Counted from the stretch's first letter, positions 35,427 through 45,394 are shown. The stretch is DNA of 64,000 nt from Pseudomonadota bacterium (GCA_020161405.1 JAIUOD010000001.1:186001-250000); one strand, 5' to 3'. Made by a program: numbers and translations. Notes: generated from the letters alone by a model not told the origin.

Positions 35427-38400
35427 ATGCCAAAGCGCACGGATATAAAATCAATCCTTATAATTGGGGCGGGACCAATTATTATTGGTCAAGCATGTGA
35501 ATTTGATTATTCAGGCGTTCAGGCGATTAAAGCCCTTAAGGAAGAAGGCTATCGCGTGATTTTGGTCAATTCCAATCCCGCGACAATTATGACCGACCCC
35601 AATTTGGCGGACGCAACCTATATTGAACCCATTACACCTGCCGTTGTTGAAAAAATTATCGCAAAAGAGCGCCCAGATGCAATCTTGCCAACAATGGGTG
35701 GTCAAACCGCACTTAATTGCGCTTTATCGCTTCATGAAAGCGGCGTTTTAAAAAAATATAATGTTGAAATGATTGGCGCAAAGCCAGAGGCCATAAACAA
35801 AGCCGAAGATCGCCAATTATTCCGCGATGCAATGGATAAAATCGGCCTCGAAAGCCCGCAATCCTATGTTGCCAATACTTTGGCACAGGCAGAGGATGCA
35901 CTTAAAAAAGTTGGCCTCCCTGCCATTATTCGCCCTTCATTCACTTTGGGTGGAACAGGCGGCGGTATCGCCTATAATGAAAAAGAATTCCGCGAAATTT
36001 GCGCTTTGGGTCTTGATGCCTCACCAACCACTGAAATCTTGGTTGAAGAAAGCGTACTTGGCTGGAAAGAATATGAGATGGAAGTGGTGCGTGATAAAAA
36101 CGACAATTGCATCATCATCTGTTCAATCGAAAACTTTGACCCAATGGGCGTGCATACTGGTGATTCTATCACTGTTGCCCCTGCATTAACTTTGACTGAT
36201 AAAGAATATCAAAGAATGCGTGATGCATCGATTGCGGTTTTGCGTGAAATTGGGGTGGAAACTGGTGGTTCAAATGTTCAGTTTGCGCTTGATCCCAAAA
36301 CTGGCCGCATGACTGTGATTGAAATGAACCCGCGCGTGTCGCGTTCATCTGCGCTTGCTTCAAAAGCAACGGGCTTCCCAATCGCCAAAGTTGCCGCAAA
36401 ACTTGCCATTGGTTACACTTTGGATGAAATCGCCAATGATATTACAGGCGGTGCAATGCCGGCCTCTTTTGAGCCGACAATTGATTATATCGTCACCAAA
36501 ATCCCACGTTTTGCCTTTGAAAAATATAAAGGTGCAGACAGTACATTGACCACCCAAATGAAATCAGTTGGCGAGGCTATGGCAATTGGGCGCACATTTA
36601 ACGAAAGCCTTGGCAAAGCCTTACGCTCATTGGAAACAGGTTATAATGGCCTTGATGAAGTCAATGAATATGATGACAAAGACGAATTATTGGCGGCCTT
36701 GGCAAAACCAAAAGCCAGCCGTATCTTACGCGTCGGTCAAGCCTTCCGTATGGGCTTTTCAGTTGAGCAAATCCACAATGTTTCAAAAATCGACCCGTGG
36801 TTCTTGCGCGAAATTGAAAAAATTATTCAAATTGAAAATCAGCTTAAATCAGATGGCTTACCTGAATGTGCCGAGGATTGGCGCTATGTAAAATCAAATG
36901 GTTTTAGCGATAAACAAATTGCAAATATTGTTGGCAAAACTGCCGCCGAAATTGCAAAACTTCGCCGCGACGCTGGTGTAACCCCAAGCTATAAACGCAT
37001 TGATACATGCGCCGCCGAATTTCGCGCCACAACCCCTTATATGTATTCATCATATGAGGCTTTATCGAATGGCAAAGTTGATTGTGAGGCAGAGCCAACA
37101 AATCGCAAAAAAGTGGTTATTCTTGGCGGTGGGCCAAACCGCATTGGTCAAGGTATTGAATTTGATTATTGCTGTTGCCACGCTGCATTTGCATGTGAAG
37201 AAATGGGATATGAATCAATCATGATTAATTGCAACCCTGAAACGGTTTCAACTGATTATGATACTTCGGATAGATTGTATTTCGAACCATTGACTGAAGA
37301 AGATGTAATCGAAATAATCCGCAAAGAGCAAGAAAATGGCGAATTATTAGGCGTTATCGTGCAATTTGGCGGTCAAACCCCACTAAAACTTGCCCACCCA
37401 CTTGAGCAAGCAGGCATTCCAATCCTTGGTACAAGCGTTGATAGTATCGACATTGCCGAAGACCGCGAACGCTTCCAACAATTGCTTCATGCGATTGATA
37501 TGGTGCAACCACGCAATGCAATCGCACGCACCGAAGAAGAAGCATTAAAAGGCGCAAATCAAGTTGGTTATCCAATCGTGGTTCGTCCTTCTTATGTGCT
37601 TGGTGGGCGAGCAATGGAAATTGTGCATAATGACACACAATTAAAGCGCTATGTGCGTGAAGCCGTGATTGTTTCGGGCGATAATCCCGTTTTGATCGAC
37701 CAATATTTAAGAAGCGCAATCGAAGTTGATGTTGATGCTTTATGCGATGGTGATGATGTTTTTGTTGCCGGTATTATGGAGCATATCGAAGAAGCGGGCA
37801 TTCACTCTGGTGATAGTGCATGTGCATTGCCGCCATATTCTTTGAGCGACAAAATCGTAAAAGAAATTGAAACCCAAACCATCAAACTTGCAAAAGCACT
37901 TAAGGTTAAAGGCCTTATGAACGTACAATTTGCGGTTCAAGGTGAGGATATTTATGTATTAGAGGCCAACCCACGCGCATCACGCACCGCGCCATTTGTT
38001 GCAAAAGCTGTGAACATTCCAATCGCGGGGATTGCGGCGAAATTACAAGCAGGCGAAAAACTAAGCACATTTAATCTAAAACCAAAAAAATTAGATCATG
38101 TTGCAGTTAAAGAAGCCGTATTCCCATTTGCAAGATTTGCAGGCGTTGACCCTATTTTGGGACCTGAAATGAAATCAACGGGTGAAGTTATGGGGCTTGA
38201 TAAAGACTTTGCGCAGGCATTTTTGAAATCGCAATTGGGTGCTGGAATGGTGCTTCCAAAGGGTGGCACTGTATTTATTTCAGTTAAAGACGCCGATAAA
38301 GAGCATGTTGTTGAATTAGGCCGCGATTATATTGCCCAAGGCTTTGATATTGTCGCAACCGAAGGAACACAAAAAATTCTTGAGGCAAATGGCGTTAAAT

Positions 38401-38654
38401 CTGTTCGCATAAACAAGGTTCTTGAAGGGCGTCCTCATATTGTTGATTCTATAATTGATAATAAGATTCAAATGGTTATCAATACAACAGAGGGTTCGCA
38501 ATCTTTGGCGGATAGTTTTTCAATCCGCCGCTCGGCACTTATGCAGCAGGTTTCTTATTATACAACTGTTGCGGGTGCACGTGCCGCAATTCGTGCAATA
38601 AAATCTGCAAAAGAAACTGATATGCAAGTGAAGCCACTGCAGGCCTATGCTTGA
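35427..38654 (+). CDS. carB: Carbamoyl-phosphate synthase large subunit
   Basis: Makes carbamoyl phosphate from bicarbonate, ATP and ammonia delivered by the small subunit, for arginine and pyrimidine synthesis. The chosen ATG at 35427 begins [18 protein letters not shown], the normal CarB start; an in-frame GTG at 35343 would run through the terminator-like hairpin and is rejected. The 1075 residues show duplicated ATP-grasp halves ([30 protein letters not shown]) and a C-terminal MGS-like allosteric domain. carA is not in this window. Confidence 0.97.
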   Translation: MPKRTDIKSILIIGAGPIIIGQACEFDYSGVQAIKALKEEGYRVILVNSNPATIMTDPNLADATYIEPITPAVVEKIIAKERPDAILPTMGGQTALNCALSLHESGVLKKYNVEMIGAKPEAINKAEDRQLFRDAMDKIGLESPQSYVANTLAQAEDALKKVGLPAIIRPSFTLGGTGGGIAYNEKEFREICALGLDASPTTEILVEESVLGWKEYEMEVVRDKNDNCIIICSIENFDPMGVHTGDSITVAPALTLTDKEYQRMRDASIAVLREIGVETGGSNVQFALDPKTGRMTVIEMNPRVSRSSALASKATGFPIAKVAAKLAIGYTLDEIANDITGGAMPASFEPTIDYIVTKIPRFAFEKYKGADSTLTTQMKSVGEAMAIGRTFNESLGKALRSLETGYNGLDEVNEYDDKDELLAALAKPKASRILRVGQAFRMGFSVEQIHNVSKIDPWFLREIEKIIQIENQLKSDGLPECAEDWRYVKSNGFSDKQIANIVGKTAAEIAKLRRDAGVTPSYKRIDTCAAEFRATTPYMYSSYEALSNGKVDCEAEPTNRKKVVILGGGPNRIGQGIEFDYCCCHAAFACEEMGYESIMINCNPETVSTDYDTSDRLYFEPLTEEDVIEIIRKEQENGELLGVIVQFGGQTPLKLAHPLEQAGIPILGTSVDSIDIAEDRERFQQLLHAIDMVQPRNAIARTEEEALKGANQVGYPIVVRPSYVLGGRAMEIVHNDTQLKRYVREAVIVSGDNPVLIDQYLRSAIEVDVDALCDGDDVFVAGIMEHIEEAGIHSGDSACALPPYSLSDKIVKEIETQTIKLAKALKVKGLMNVQFAVQGEDIYVLEANPRASRTAPFVAKAVNIPIAGIAAKLQAGEKLSTFNLKPKKLDHVAVKEAVFPFARFAGVDPILGPEMKSTGEVMGLDKDFAQAFLKSQLGAGMVLPKGGTVFISVKDADKEHVVELGRDYIAQGFDIVATEGTQKILEANGVKSVRINKVLEGRPHIVDSIIDNKIQMVINTTEGSQSLADSFSIRRSALMQQVSYYTTVAGARAAIRAIKSAKETDMQVKPLQAYA

Positions 38655-38702
38655 CAAAACTAAGTTTAGTACCACTTTATTCATCTTTAATGGAAATCCA
38701 AA

Positions 38703-39176
38703 ATGGAAAAAATACCAATGACTGCGGAAGGCTTTGCCGCAATTGACGCAGAATTAAAAAAATTAAAAACTGTTGAGCGCCCAAATATCATTGCGGCAAT
38801 TGCCGAAGCACGCTCGCACGGTGATTTATCGGAAAATGCTGAATACCACTCTGCTAAAGAGCGTCAAAGCTTTATCGAAGGCCGCATCCTTGAGCTTGAA
38901 GACAAAATTGCGCGCGGTCAAATTATCGATATTAAAGCCCTATCAGGAAGCACAATTAAATTTGGCGCAACTGTAAAAGTTCTTGATGAAGATACTGAAG
39001 AAGAAAACACATATAAAATTGTGGGCGAAGATGAGGCCGATGTTAAACTTGGCAAAATCTCTATCGCAAGCCCGATTGCACGCGCCATGATTGGTAAAGA
39101 AAGCGGCGATGTGGTTGAAGTTACCACACCTTCTGGCATCAAAAGCCTTGAAATTTTGGATGTTGCGTGGATTTAA
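38703..39176 (+). CDS. greA: Transcription elongation factor GreA
   Basis: Binds the secondary channel of RNA polymerase and stimulates cleavage of backtracked RNA. The 157 residues comprise the N-terminal coiled-coil with the acidic tip region ([20 protein letters not shown]) and the C-terminal FKBP-like domain ([30 protein letters not shown], quoted in part). Full length for the family. It follows carB by 48 bp, as in several alphaproteobacteria. Confidence 0.96.
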   Translation: MEKIPMTAEGFAAIDAELKKLKTVERPNIIAAIAEARSHGDLSENAEYHSAKERQSFIEGRILELEDKIARGQIIDIKALSGSTIKFGATVKVLDEDTEEENTYKIVGEDEADVKLGKISIASPIARAMIGKESGDVVEVTTPSGIKSLEILDVAWI

Positions 39177-39192
39177 TCCTATTATAATTCAA

Positions 39193-39262
39193 TGTCACCC
39201 CGCACTTGTTGCGGGGTCTCGTTGCATATACCACAAGATGCCGCAACAAGTGCGGAATGACA
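39193..39262. repeat. 70-bp inverted-repeat element (REP/MITE-like)
   Basis: TGTCA + CCCCGCACTTGTTGCGG at the left is matched by the reverse complement of CCGCAACAAGTGCGG + AATGACA at the right, 22-bp arms with two mismatches around a 26-bp centre. Such TGTCA-ended GC-rich palindromes are common dispersed elements in alphaproteobacteria. It sits between greA and the next gene, and may also stop transcription. Confidence 0.7.
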
Positions 39263-39272
39263 GGGTTTGGTG

Positions 39273-40238
39273 ATGAAACCCCAAATAAAAATCTTTGCTA
39301 TATCCGATGGACGCGCTGGCATAGAACGCCAAGCACAGGCACTTGCGAGTGCAATTGCCGAACAAATTGGCGCGCAAGTTGAAACCAAAAAACTAACACC
39401 ACGCGCCCCCCAAGTATTTTTGCCACCGCTTTTATGGCCTAATCCAATTAGTGCATTGCCAATTGAGCAGCGCGATATTTTAGATAATCTTCCTGATATT
39501 TGGATTGGTAATGGTCGCCGCGCAATACCTTATTCAATAATGGCAAAAAGGCGTGGTTGTTTTGTGGTTCAAATCCAAGACCCGAAAGTTCCAAACAATC
39601 TTTTTGATGCAGTAGTTGCGCCCAAGCATGATAATGTAAAAGGCGATAATGTCTTTGAAACTTTGGGTGGGTTGGTTTGGTATTCTAAAAATCAAATTAA
39701 AGAAGAATTAGAAAAATTTCCAAAATATTTATATGAAAGCCGTGAAAAAATTATTGTGATATTGGGTGGAAATTCAAAAACCCATAAATTCAAACAAGAA
39801 CGCGCAAATGAAATTATTGAAAATTTACGCGCATTACAAAACCCAAATCGCGTATTTTTTATCACTGTTTCACGGCGCACACCCAAAGAAATTACCCAAG
39901 AATTTAGAAAATTTGCACAAGATAATAATCACGAATTTTTCGAAAATACGCAAATAGATGGCCCAAATCCATATATTTCATGGCTTGCAATTTCTGATGC
40001 GGCATTAATTACGGAAGATAGTGCCAATATGCTTTCCGATTGTGCATTTTTTGGCATGCCGATTAATTTAGTCAAATTACAAGGCGGCTCAAAAAAATTT
40101 GATAGGCTTCATAAAAGCTTTATTGATGCGGGTGCGGCGCGTTGGTTTAACAAAAACCTGCAAAAATTCACTTATGATAAAATAAATTCAGTGGATTTAG
40201 TCGCAAAAAACATTATTGCGCTATGGCAAAACAAATAA
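39273..40238 (+). CDS. ELM1/GtrOC1-family protein
   Basis: A 321-residue protein of the mitochondrial-fission ELM1 family, found widely in alphaproteobacteria and named after a plant homologue. The bacterial role is not established; the fold resembles a GT-B glycosyltransferase. Seen here: KIFAISDGRAGIERQAQALA at the N-terminus, WIGNGRRAIPYS, VQIQDPKVPNNLFD, VILGGNSKTHKF, a central Rossmann-like half, and ITEDSANMLSDCAFFGMPI, which recalls sugar-nucleotide transferases. The ATG at 39273 has AGGG seven bases upstream. It follows the 70-bp palindromic element. Confidence 0.8.
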   Translation: MKPQIKIFAISDGRAGIERQAQALASAIAEQIGAQVETKKLTPRAPQVFLPPLLWPNPISALPIEQRDILDNLPDIWIGNGRRAIPYSIMAKRRGCFVVQIQDPKVPNNLFDAVVAPKHDNVKGDNVFETLGGLVWYSKNQIKEELEKFPKYLYESREKIIVILGGNSKTHKFKQERANEIIENLRALQNPNRVFFITVSRRTPKEITQEFRKFAQDNNHEFFENTQIDGPNPYISWLAISDAALITEDSANMLSDCAFFGMPINLVKLQGGSKKFDRLHKSFIDAGAARWFNKNLQKFTYDKINSVDLVAKNIIALWQNK

Positions 40239-40282
40239 ATCATTATATCTATGTAGCTATGCAAAAAAGCAAGGGTATCAAG

Positions 40283-41227
40283 GTGTCAGACACAAAACAC
40301 ACAAAAGTTCTTATTATCGGTTCAGGGCCTGCAGGCTATACGGCGGCAATATATGCGGCGCGCGCAATGAATGAACCTATTCTTGTTGAAGGGCCACAAC
40401 CGGGCGGTCAATTAACAATCACCACCGAAGTTGAAAATTACCCAGGTTTTGAACACGAAATCCAAGGCCCTTGGCTTATGGAACAAATGAAAGCCCAAGC
40501 GTTGCGCATGGGTACAAATGTTATTTCTGACTGGATTTTATCAGTCGATTTTTCAAAACGCCCATTCACCGCAATTGGCGATAGCGGAACAACATATACC
40601 GCTGATACAGTAATTGTTTCAACTGGTGCACAGGCAAAATGGCTTGGTCTTCCCGAAGAAAAGTCTTTGATGGGTTTTGGCGTTTCGGCATGCGCAACTT
40701 GCGACGGTTTCTTTTATCGTGGCAAAGAAGTTGTTGTGGTTGGTGGCGGCAATACTGCGGTTGAAGAAGCGCTTTTCCTTACTAATTTTGCTAGTAAAGT
40801 GACATTGGTTCATCGCCGCAATGAATTTCGCGCCGAAAAAATTATGCAAAATCGCGTTTTTGCCAATCCAAAAATTGAAATTATTTGGGATAGTGCGATT
40901 GATGAAATTTTGGCCGAAGGTGAAATTCCGGGCGTAACTGGCGTTCGTTTAAAAAATGTCAAAACTGGCGAAACTTCAAAAGTCCCGTGTGATGGTGTAT
41001 TTGTTGCCATTGGCCACGCCCCATCAACCGAAATTTTCAAAGGCCAATTGGCAATGAAAGATAATGGCTATTTAATTGTTGAGGCTGGAACAACCAAAAC
41101 TAATGTTGCGGGTGTTTTTGCATGTGGCGATGTAACCGATGAACATTATCGTCAGGCCGTAACAGCGGCAGGCATGGGTTGTATGGCCGCATTAGATGCC
41201 GAAAGATTTTTAGCGGAAGGCCATTAG
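40283..41227 (+). CDS. trxB: Thioredoxin reductase
   Basis: FAD flavoprotein transferring electrons from NADPH to thioredoxin. The GTG at 40283 with AAGGG seven bases upstream gives 314 residues beginning SDTKHTKVLIIGSGPAGYTAA (FAD site near the N-terminus), with the redox pair in CATC, the NADPH-binding VVVGGGNTAVEEAL and the C-terminal FAD motif VFACGDVTD. An upstream ATG at 40223 would overlap the previous gene and add residues unlike the family. The lysR gene starts two bases after its stop. Confidence 0.95.
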   Translation: MSDTKHTKVLIIGSGPAGYTAAIYAARAMNEPILVEGPQPGGQLTITTEVENYPGFEHEIQGPWLMEQMKAQALRMGTNVISDWILSVDFSKRPFTAIGDSGTTYTADTVIVSTGAQAKWLGLPEEKSLMGFGVSACATCDGFFYRGKEVVVVGGGNTAVEEALFLTNFASKVTLVHRRNEFRAEKIMQNRVFANPKIEIIWDSAIDEILAEGEIPGVTGVRLKNVKTGETSKVPCDGVFVAIGHAPSTEIFKGQLAMKDNGYLIVEAGTTKTNVAGVFACGDVTDEHYRQAVTAAGMGCMAALDAERFLAEGH

Positions 41228-41228
41228 A

Positions 41229-42122
41229 ATGATAGATTGGGATAAACTTCGTACATTCCACGCCGCCGCCGAAACTGGCTCTTTAACTGCTGCTGCGGAA
41301 AAAGTTGGGCTTTCGCAATCGGCGGTTTCGCGCCAAATCGCGGCACTTGAAGATGATTTGGGTGTGCCACTTTTCCACCGCCATGCACGCGGCCTTATCC
41401 TAACTGGCCCTGGCAAAGTTTTACAAACCTCAACCTTGCAAATGGCAACAATTGCTGCGGTTGCTGAATCAAACCTTAAAGATGCCCGCGAGCGCCCACA
41501 GGGGGAGCTTTTGATTACCGCCCCTGTTGGTTTTGGTTCAACTTGGCTTGCACCGCGTATGGGCGGGTTTATGGATGAATATCCTGATGTTACTTTGCGC
41601 CTTATCCTTGATGACCGTGAATTAGATTTAACAACCCTAGAGGCTGAATGCGCCGTAAGATTATGGCAGGCAACCCATGCCGATTTAATTCAGCGCAAAT
41701 TATTTTCGGTTAAGACATCCCTTTATGCATCACGTGAATATGTTGCCGAATATGGGCAACCATCAAGGGTTCAAGATATTGATAATCATCGTATAATTGC
41801 ATATGGCGCAAAAGAATCTGATGAAATGCGGGTTTTGGATTTTGCCCTTACTTTGGGTCGCGATGGGCAAAAACCACGCGTTGCGGGGCTTTCAATAAAT
41901 AATATTACTGCATTGGTCACTTCGGTCGCCGCAGGTCTTGGGATTGGCGGTTTGCCTGATTATTTGGCGGCAATGCAGCCAAATTTAGTGCGCCTATTAC
42001 CTGAAAACCCCGGCCCTGATTTGGATGTTTTCTTTATTTATCCTGCTGATTTACGCAGATCAAAACGTATTGCTGCATTCCGTCAATATTTAATTGATCA
42101 GGCGGCGGATTGGAAAAAATAA
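41229..42122 (+). CDS. LysR-family transcriptional regulator
   Basis: DNA-binding regulator of 297 residues with an N-terminal winged helix-turn-helix (LRTFHAAAETGSLTAAAEKVGLSQSAVSRQ split: DKLRTFHAAAETGSLTAAAE, KVGLSQSAVSRQIAALE) and a LysR effector domain (GELLITAPVGFGSTWLAPRM; VTSVAAGLGIGGLPDYLA). Coupled to trxB with one base between the genes, a pairing that is conserved in Caulobacter-like bacteria. Target genes are unknown; a redox-linked role is only suggested by the neighbour. Confidence 0.93.
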   Translation: MIDWDKLRTFHAAAETGSLTAAAEKVGLSQSAVSRQIAALEDDLGVPLFHRHARGLILTGPGKVLQTSTLQMATIAAVAESNLKDARERPQGELLITAPVGFGSTWLAPRMGGFMDEYPDVTLRLILDDRELDLTTLEAECAVRLWQATHADLIQRKLFSVKTSLYASREYVAEYGQPSRVQDIDNHRIIAYGAKESDEMRVLDFALTLGRDGQKPRVAGLSINNITALVTSVAAGLGIGGLPDYLAAMQPNLVRLLPENPGPDLDVFFIYPADLRRSKRIAAFRQYLIDQAADWKK

Positions 42123-42125
42123 ACT

Positions 42126-42173
42126 CAACTTGCCACCCTCGCGCTACGCGCTCACTCAGCAAGTTGTTTTATT
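42126..42173 (+). terminator. Terminator-like hairpin after lysR
   Basis: CAACTTGC and GCAAGTTG arms enclose a smaller GCGCTACGC hairpin, and TTTTATT follows. It stands directly behind the lysR stop codon. Confidence 0.65.
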
Positions 42174-42230
42174 CGGCCATAAAATAATAAAAAGAGTGAT
42201 TTTTATAATTTTATGGCTTTATTTTTTAAA

Positions 42231-42259
42231 AAAGCCTTGAAACGAAGTTTCAAGGCTTT
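42231..42259. repeat. Perfect 13-bp inverted repeat
   Basis: AAAGCCTTGAAAC and its exact complement are separated by GAA, between the lysR terminator and the RNA candidate. There is no T run on the exit side of either strand, so it is listed as an inverted repeat. Three and a half direct copies of ATTCGTA follow at 42264-42287. Confidence 0.7.
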
Positions 42260-42368
42260 AAAAATTCGTAATTCGTAATTCGTAATTTTCAAGAGGGTGA
42301 AAATTAAAAATGTTTAAATCTATTACCCTTGTTTTGCCACATTTAATTCCTAAATTATAAACATAACA

Positions 42369-42476
42369 CGGTGCCTCGGTGTTATCACTTAAGTTTTTTG
42401 AACTTGGTGCTTCCTCCCCCCTCCCCCCAAATTAGAGGCTGCCTCGGGGTCGTGATGAAAATCACGACCCTTTTTT
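42369..42476 (+). ncRNA. Candidate small RNA with C-rich segment
   Basis: A promoter-like TTGCCA (42335-42340), 16 bp, TATAAA (42357-42362) predicts a start near 42369. A transcript of about 107 nt would end at a strong terminator (42447-42476). In between are a CACTTAAGTT/AACTTGGTG hairpin and an unpaired-looking C-rich run (CCTCCCCCCTCCCCCC, about 42412-42428) followed by GAGGCTGCCTCGGGG. CCUCC-type loops in alphaproteobacterial small RNAs can pair with Shine-Dalgarno sequences. It has no 4.5S (SRP) RNA signature and is too short for typical 6S RNA. No protein frame explains it. Function unknown. Confidence 0.5.
42447..42476 (+). terminator. Strong intrinsic terminator
   Basis: GGGTCGTGAT and ATCACGACCC form a perfect 10-bp stem with a GAAA tetraloop, followed by six T. 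It reads on the plus strand and ends at the stop codon of the opposing TonB-like gene. Confidence 0.85.
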
Positions 42477-43724
42477 CTATTGATTGCGATTAAGTGGGGT
42501 TTTGCTTGGAAGGCAGCTTAGGCCAAGATTGGAAGTTGGTGAACCTGGCGGGCATGGTGGCAATGGGTTTTGCGGGCCATTATATTTCTTAACACCTTGC
42601 GGGATCATTGGATCAATATTTTTATGACGTGATTCAAGTGGCGACCAATTTGGACATTTTTCTTTACGCTCTTTTACGCCTAGTTTTGCGCAATCAAAAG
42701 ATGCACCAACCCGCCCAATAAGTGATCCATCGCTTGCACCCTCTTCAAAAATATTTCGACCCTTTGAGCCATAGGTTGGTGGGCGTTTTGGTAAAGTACC
42801 ATCGCCAAAATTACTATTTGAAGCTGGTGGCTGACCGCCACCTGCGGGTTGACTTACGCCATTTGGCGGAATCCCACCCACCGCAGTAACGCCAGATGGC
42901 TTTGCAAGTTCACCATTTGCAGCAGGCGGTGCATTTGCGGACGGTTTTTTCGTCGCTTCGCTTTGTTTTGCCAAAGCCTCTAATTCTTGTTGCTTTTTTA
43001 ATGCCTCTTCTTGAAGTTTTTTAAGGTCATTATTGGGCATAATTGGCGCATCGATTTTAATATTGGGATCAATCTTTTTTAATTTTACATCATTATTAAT
43101 AGGCTTTGATATTTCAATCTGATTGGTATTAATATTTTTATTTTCCAAATTCGGCTTTTTAATTTGCACCTTTCGAAGCGCGGGCAAAGGCGGCGCAATA
43201 TTTTCAACCTCCTGCGGGATTGGCGGTGCTTTAACATCAATATTTTTTAATTTTATTTGATCTTCAATATTTTGATTGGGCTGAAGTTTTAATTTTTTTA
43301 TATCAACTTCAAGCTTTTTAATCTCTGGCATTTTTACGGGCGCAGGTTCAGTTTCTTCTTGTTTTTGCTCAGGGATTATTTGTTCTTTTTCAATTGGTTT
43401 TACCACCTCTTTGGGCTTGGGAATTATTTTTTCAATTGGTTTTGGAACTTCTTTCTTTTCAATAATTGGCGGCGGTGGCGGTATTTCTTCTTGCACAATT
43501 TTCACAGGGAGAATTTCATCGCGTTTAAAATCAATTGGCGGAATGCTTGCAAGCGCAAGGATTAAGGCAAGGTGTAAACTTAATGCCGCGATTATTACTG
43601 GCGGGCTTGGAAAGCCCCTTGCATCTAGACCTTGGGTAGCAAATTGAAGATGTGGTAAAGCAAAAGCGCCAATAATTTTACGCTTTTTTTTGGGCTTTTG
43701 TATATTTTGCCCGCTTTCATCCAT
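42477..43724 (-). CDS. TonB-like periplasm-spanning protein lacking a TonB C-terminal domain
   Basis: A 415-residue protein with a short basic cytoplasmic head, one transmembrane helix (VIIAALSLHLALILALASI, about residues 45-65) and a long Pro/Lys/Glu-rich periplasmic linker (PPPPPIIEKKEVPKPIEKI and on), as in TonB. The final 120 residues are Gly/Pro-rich and then cysteine-containing (FDCAKLG, KEKCPNW, PPCPPG, LSCLP) with no recognisable TonB C-terminal fold. The ATG at 43724 has AAAGG upstream; TTG at 43730 is an alternative. It may be a specialised energy-coupling or envelope protein; the window holds three TonB-dependent receptors but no other tonB. It shares its strand with the methyltransferase 22 bp upstream. 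Confidence 0.6.
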   Translation of the reverse strand: MDESGQNIQKPKKKRKIIGAFALPHLQFATQGLDARGFPSPPVIIAALSLHLALILALASIPPIDFKRDEILPVKIVQEEIPPPPPIIEKKEVPKPIEKIIPKPKEVVKPIEKEQIIPEQKQEETEPAPVKMPEIKKLEVDIKKLKLQPNQNIEDQIKLKNIDVKAPPIPQEVENIAPPLPALRKVQIKKPNLENKNINTNQIEISKPINNDVKLKKIDPNIKIDAPIMPNNDLKKLQEEALKKQQELEALAKQSEATKKPSANAPPAANGELAKPSGVTAVGGIPPNGVSQPAGGGQPPASNSNFGDGTLPKRPPTYGSKGRNIFEEGASDGSLIGRVGASFDCAKLGVKERKEKCPNWSPLESRHKNIDPMIPQGVKKYNGPQNPLPPCPPGSPTSNLGLSCLPSKTPLNRNQ

Positions 43725-43745
43725 TGGCAATGCCTTTCGGTTTAA

Positions 43746-44570
43746 TTATGCCCAACCACAAATCGTTACAATATCGAAAGTTGCGAAAACGCGGCCATCA
43801 TCATCTTTAAATTTATCTTGGTAGCAATCGGCAATTTTGGCAATAAGACGGCGGTTTAATTGTTTTTCATGCTTTTGCGAAAAAGCTGCATTTTCGCCCA
43901 TATTTTTAATATCGCGAAATAATGAAAAAACATTATCATATCGAACTTTTAAACTCTCAACCGAGCTTACAGGGCTTTTAAAGCCAACGCGTGTTAAAAG
44001 CCTAACTGCGCTTTCAAGTTCAATCATTGGTGAAACCCGCATTCCTGCACCGCCAAATTCTTCTATTTCGCAATGCATAAAAGTTTCGCGTAATTCCCTT
44101 AAACTATTATTACCAATGAAAGAGCCGATAAAAACCCCATTTTCATTTAGTGCATTTTTAATTTTCACCAAAAGCCCAGGTAAATCATTTACAAAGTTCA
44201 AGCCCGAATTGGCAATTATCAAATCATATTTTTGCCCATCAAGTTCAAGGCTTTTCGATTGTGAAATACAATCTATACCGCCAAAATCACTAGAAGATGG
44301 TTCAATTTGCTTTAGGTTTTTGATTTTGCCATTTTCGCCAAATAAATTTTGCGCCATGCCGAATTTTTCAAATTGCCCAAGGCATGAAAAAATCTCAAGG
44401 CCATTTTCAAAATCTTGAATGGTTGCCGCAATCGTATCAATTGCCCCTTGGGCGGCGAAATCATGTAAGAACCAAGGGTTTTTGCCATGACGCGCAGTGT
44501 TTTTTATAGCACGTTCACGGCGTGAAAGATATTTTTGCGAATCAAATATTATGTGTGGTTGCGAATCCAT
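43746..44570 (-). CDS. SAM-dependent methyltransferase-like protein, NDUFAF5/BioC type
   Basis: A 274-residue class I methyltransferase-like protein. The N-terminus (YLSRRERAIKNTARHG) and the C-terminal half (RELRETFMHCEIEEFGGAGMRVSPM; LESAVRLLTRVGFKSPV, quoted in parts) match the NDUFAF5-like group that sits next to comF in alphaproteobacteria. The mitochondrial relative acts as an arginine hydroxylase on a complex I subunit, so the reaction here is open. The SAM-binding glycine loop is weak (LEIFSCLGQFEKFG), which is worth noting. Starts at ATG 44570 or TTG 44579, with no clear ribosome site. It diverges from comF by only 17 bases. Confidence 0.72.
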   Translation of the reverse strand: MDSQPHIIFDSQKYLSRRERAIKNTARHGKNPWFLHDFAAQGAIDTIAATIQDFENGLEIFSCLGQFEKFGMAQNLFGENGKIKNLKQIEPSSSDFGGIDCISQSKSLELDGQKYDLIIANSGLNFVNDLPGLLVKIKNALNENGVFIGSFIGNNSLRELRETFMHCEIEEFGGAGMRVSPMIELESAVRLLTRVGFKSPVSSVESLKVRYDNVFSLFRDIKNMGENAAFSQKHEKQLNRRLIAKIADCYQDKFKDDDGRVFATFDIVTICGWA

Positions 44571-44587
44571 GTTAAACAAATATAGAA

Positions 44588-45394
44588 ATGCGAAAAATTT
44601 CCTATCCCCTTGTTAAGAATTTTACTTATCAGTTGCATAAAACCTTAAATAGGTCTTTTTGGGCTGTTGCGGATTTTATTTTTCCACCGCATTCGCTTTT
44701 AAGTGATGAAATCGTAAAAATTGACGGAACAATTGAATTTGAAGAATGGCAAAAGCTTCATTTTCACTTTGGCGCACAATGCAATATTTGCGCGACCCCA
44801 TTAACCGACGCACATGGTCATGACGATGTTTGCGCAATTTGCCTAAATGAGCCGCCAGATTATGATAAAGCGCGCGCGCCATTATTATATGATGAATATT
44901 CAAAACAATTAGTTTTGCAATTAAAGCATAGTGGGCGCAAGGATGGCGTCAAAACTTTTGCCAAAATGATGCATGAATGCTTTAATTGGGATGATATTGA
45001 TTTAATCTTTCCTATGCCACTTCATCCAAGGCGGCTTTTTGAACGTGGATTTAATCAATCTGCATGGCTTGCTAATGAAATATCAAAACTTGCCAAAAAA
45101 CCATGGCGTCATGATATTTTGATAAGAATTAAAAATACCAAATCACAAAATGGCCTTTCTATAAAAGGTCGGATGCGTAATATGCGCGGCGCATTCAAAG
45201 TTAAAACTGATATTAAGGGTAAAAACATTTGTATTGTCGATGATGTTTTTACAACTGGGTCAAGTGTTAATTCATGTGCTAAAGCATTGAAAAAGGCGGG
45301 CGCAAATAAGATTTATGTTTTAACACTATTGCGTGTTGGCCGCCCAAAAACTATTGAAGATTTTGAAATGGAAATTTTGAATGTCGCGCTTTGA
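44588..45394 (+). CDS. ComF-family phosphoribosyltransferase-like protein
   Basis: ComF-type protein of up to 268 residues, with an N-terminal zinc-finger pair (CNICATPL ... CAICLNEPPDY), the family's central MPLHPRRLFERGFNQS and the PRPP-binding loop ICIVDDVFTTGSSVN. In naturally competent bacteria ComF helps DNA uptake; elsewhere its role is poorly known. The ATG at 44588 lies only 17 bp from the divergent methyltransferase start, and a TTG at 44633 (LHKTLNRSFW) would match typical ComF N-termini better. Its end overlaps the first CPBP protease gene by 14 bases. Confidence 0.88.
   Translation: MRKISYPLVKNFTYQLHKTLNRSFWAVADFIFPPHSLLSDEIVKIDGTIEFEEWQKLHFHFGAQCNICATPLTDAHGHDDVCAICLNEPPDYDKARAPLLYDEYSKQLVLQLKHSGRKDGVKTFAKMMHECFNWDDIDLIFPMPLHPRRLFERGFNQSAWLANEISKLAKKPWRHDILIRIKNTKSQNGLSIKGRMRNMRGAFKVKTDIKGKNICIVDDVFTTGSSVNSCAKALKKAGANKIYVLTLLRVGRPKTIEDFEMEILNVAL

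Noticed and set aside
42369..42476. 4.5S (SRP) RNA or 6S RNA as identity of the RNA candidate
   Set aside because: The SRP core GGTCAGGTCC-GGAAGGAAGCAGCC type motif is absent, and at about 107 nt it is short for 6S RNA with no clear central bubble.
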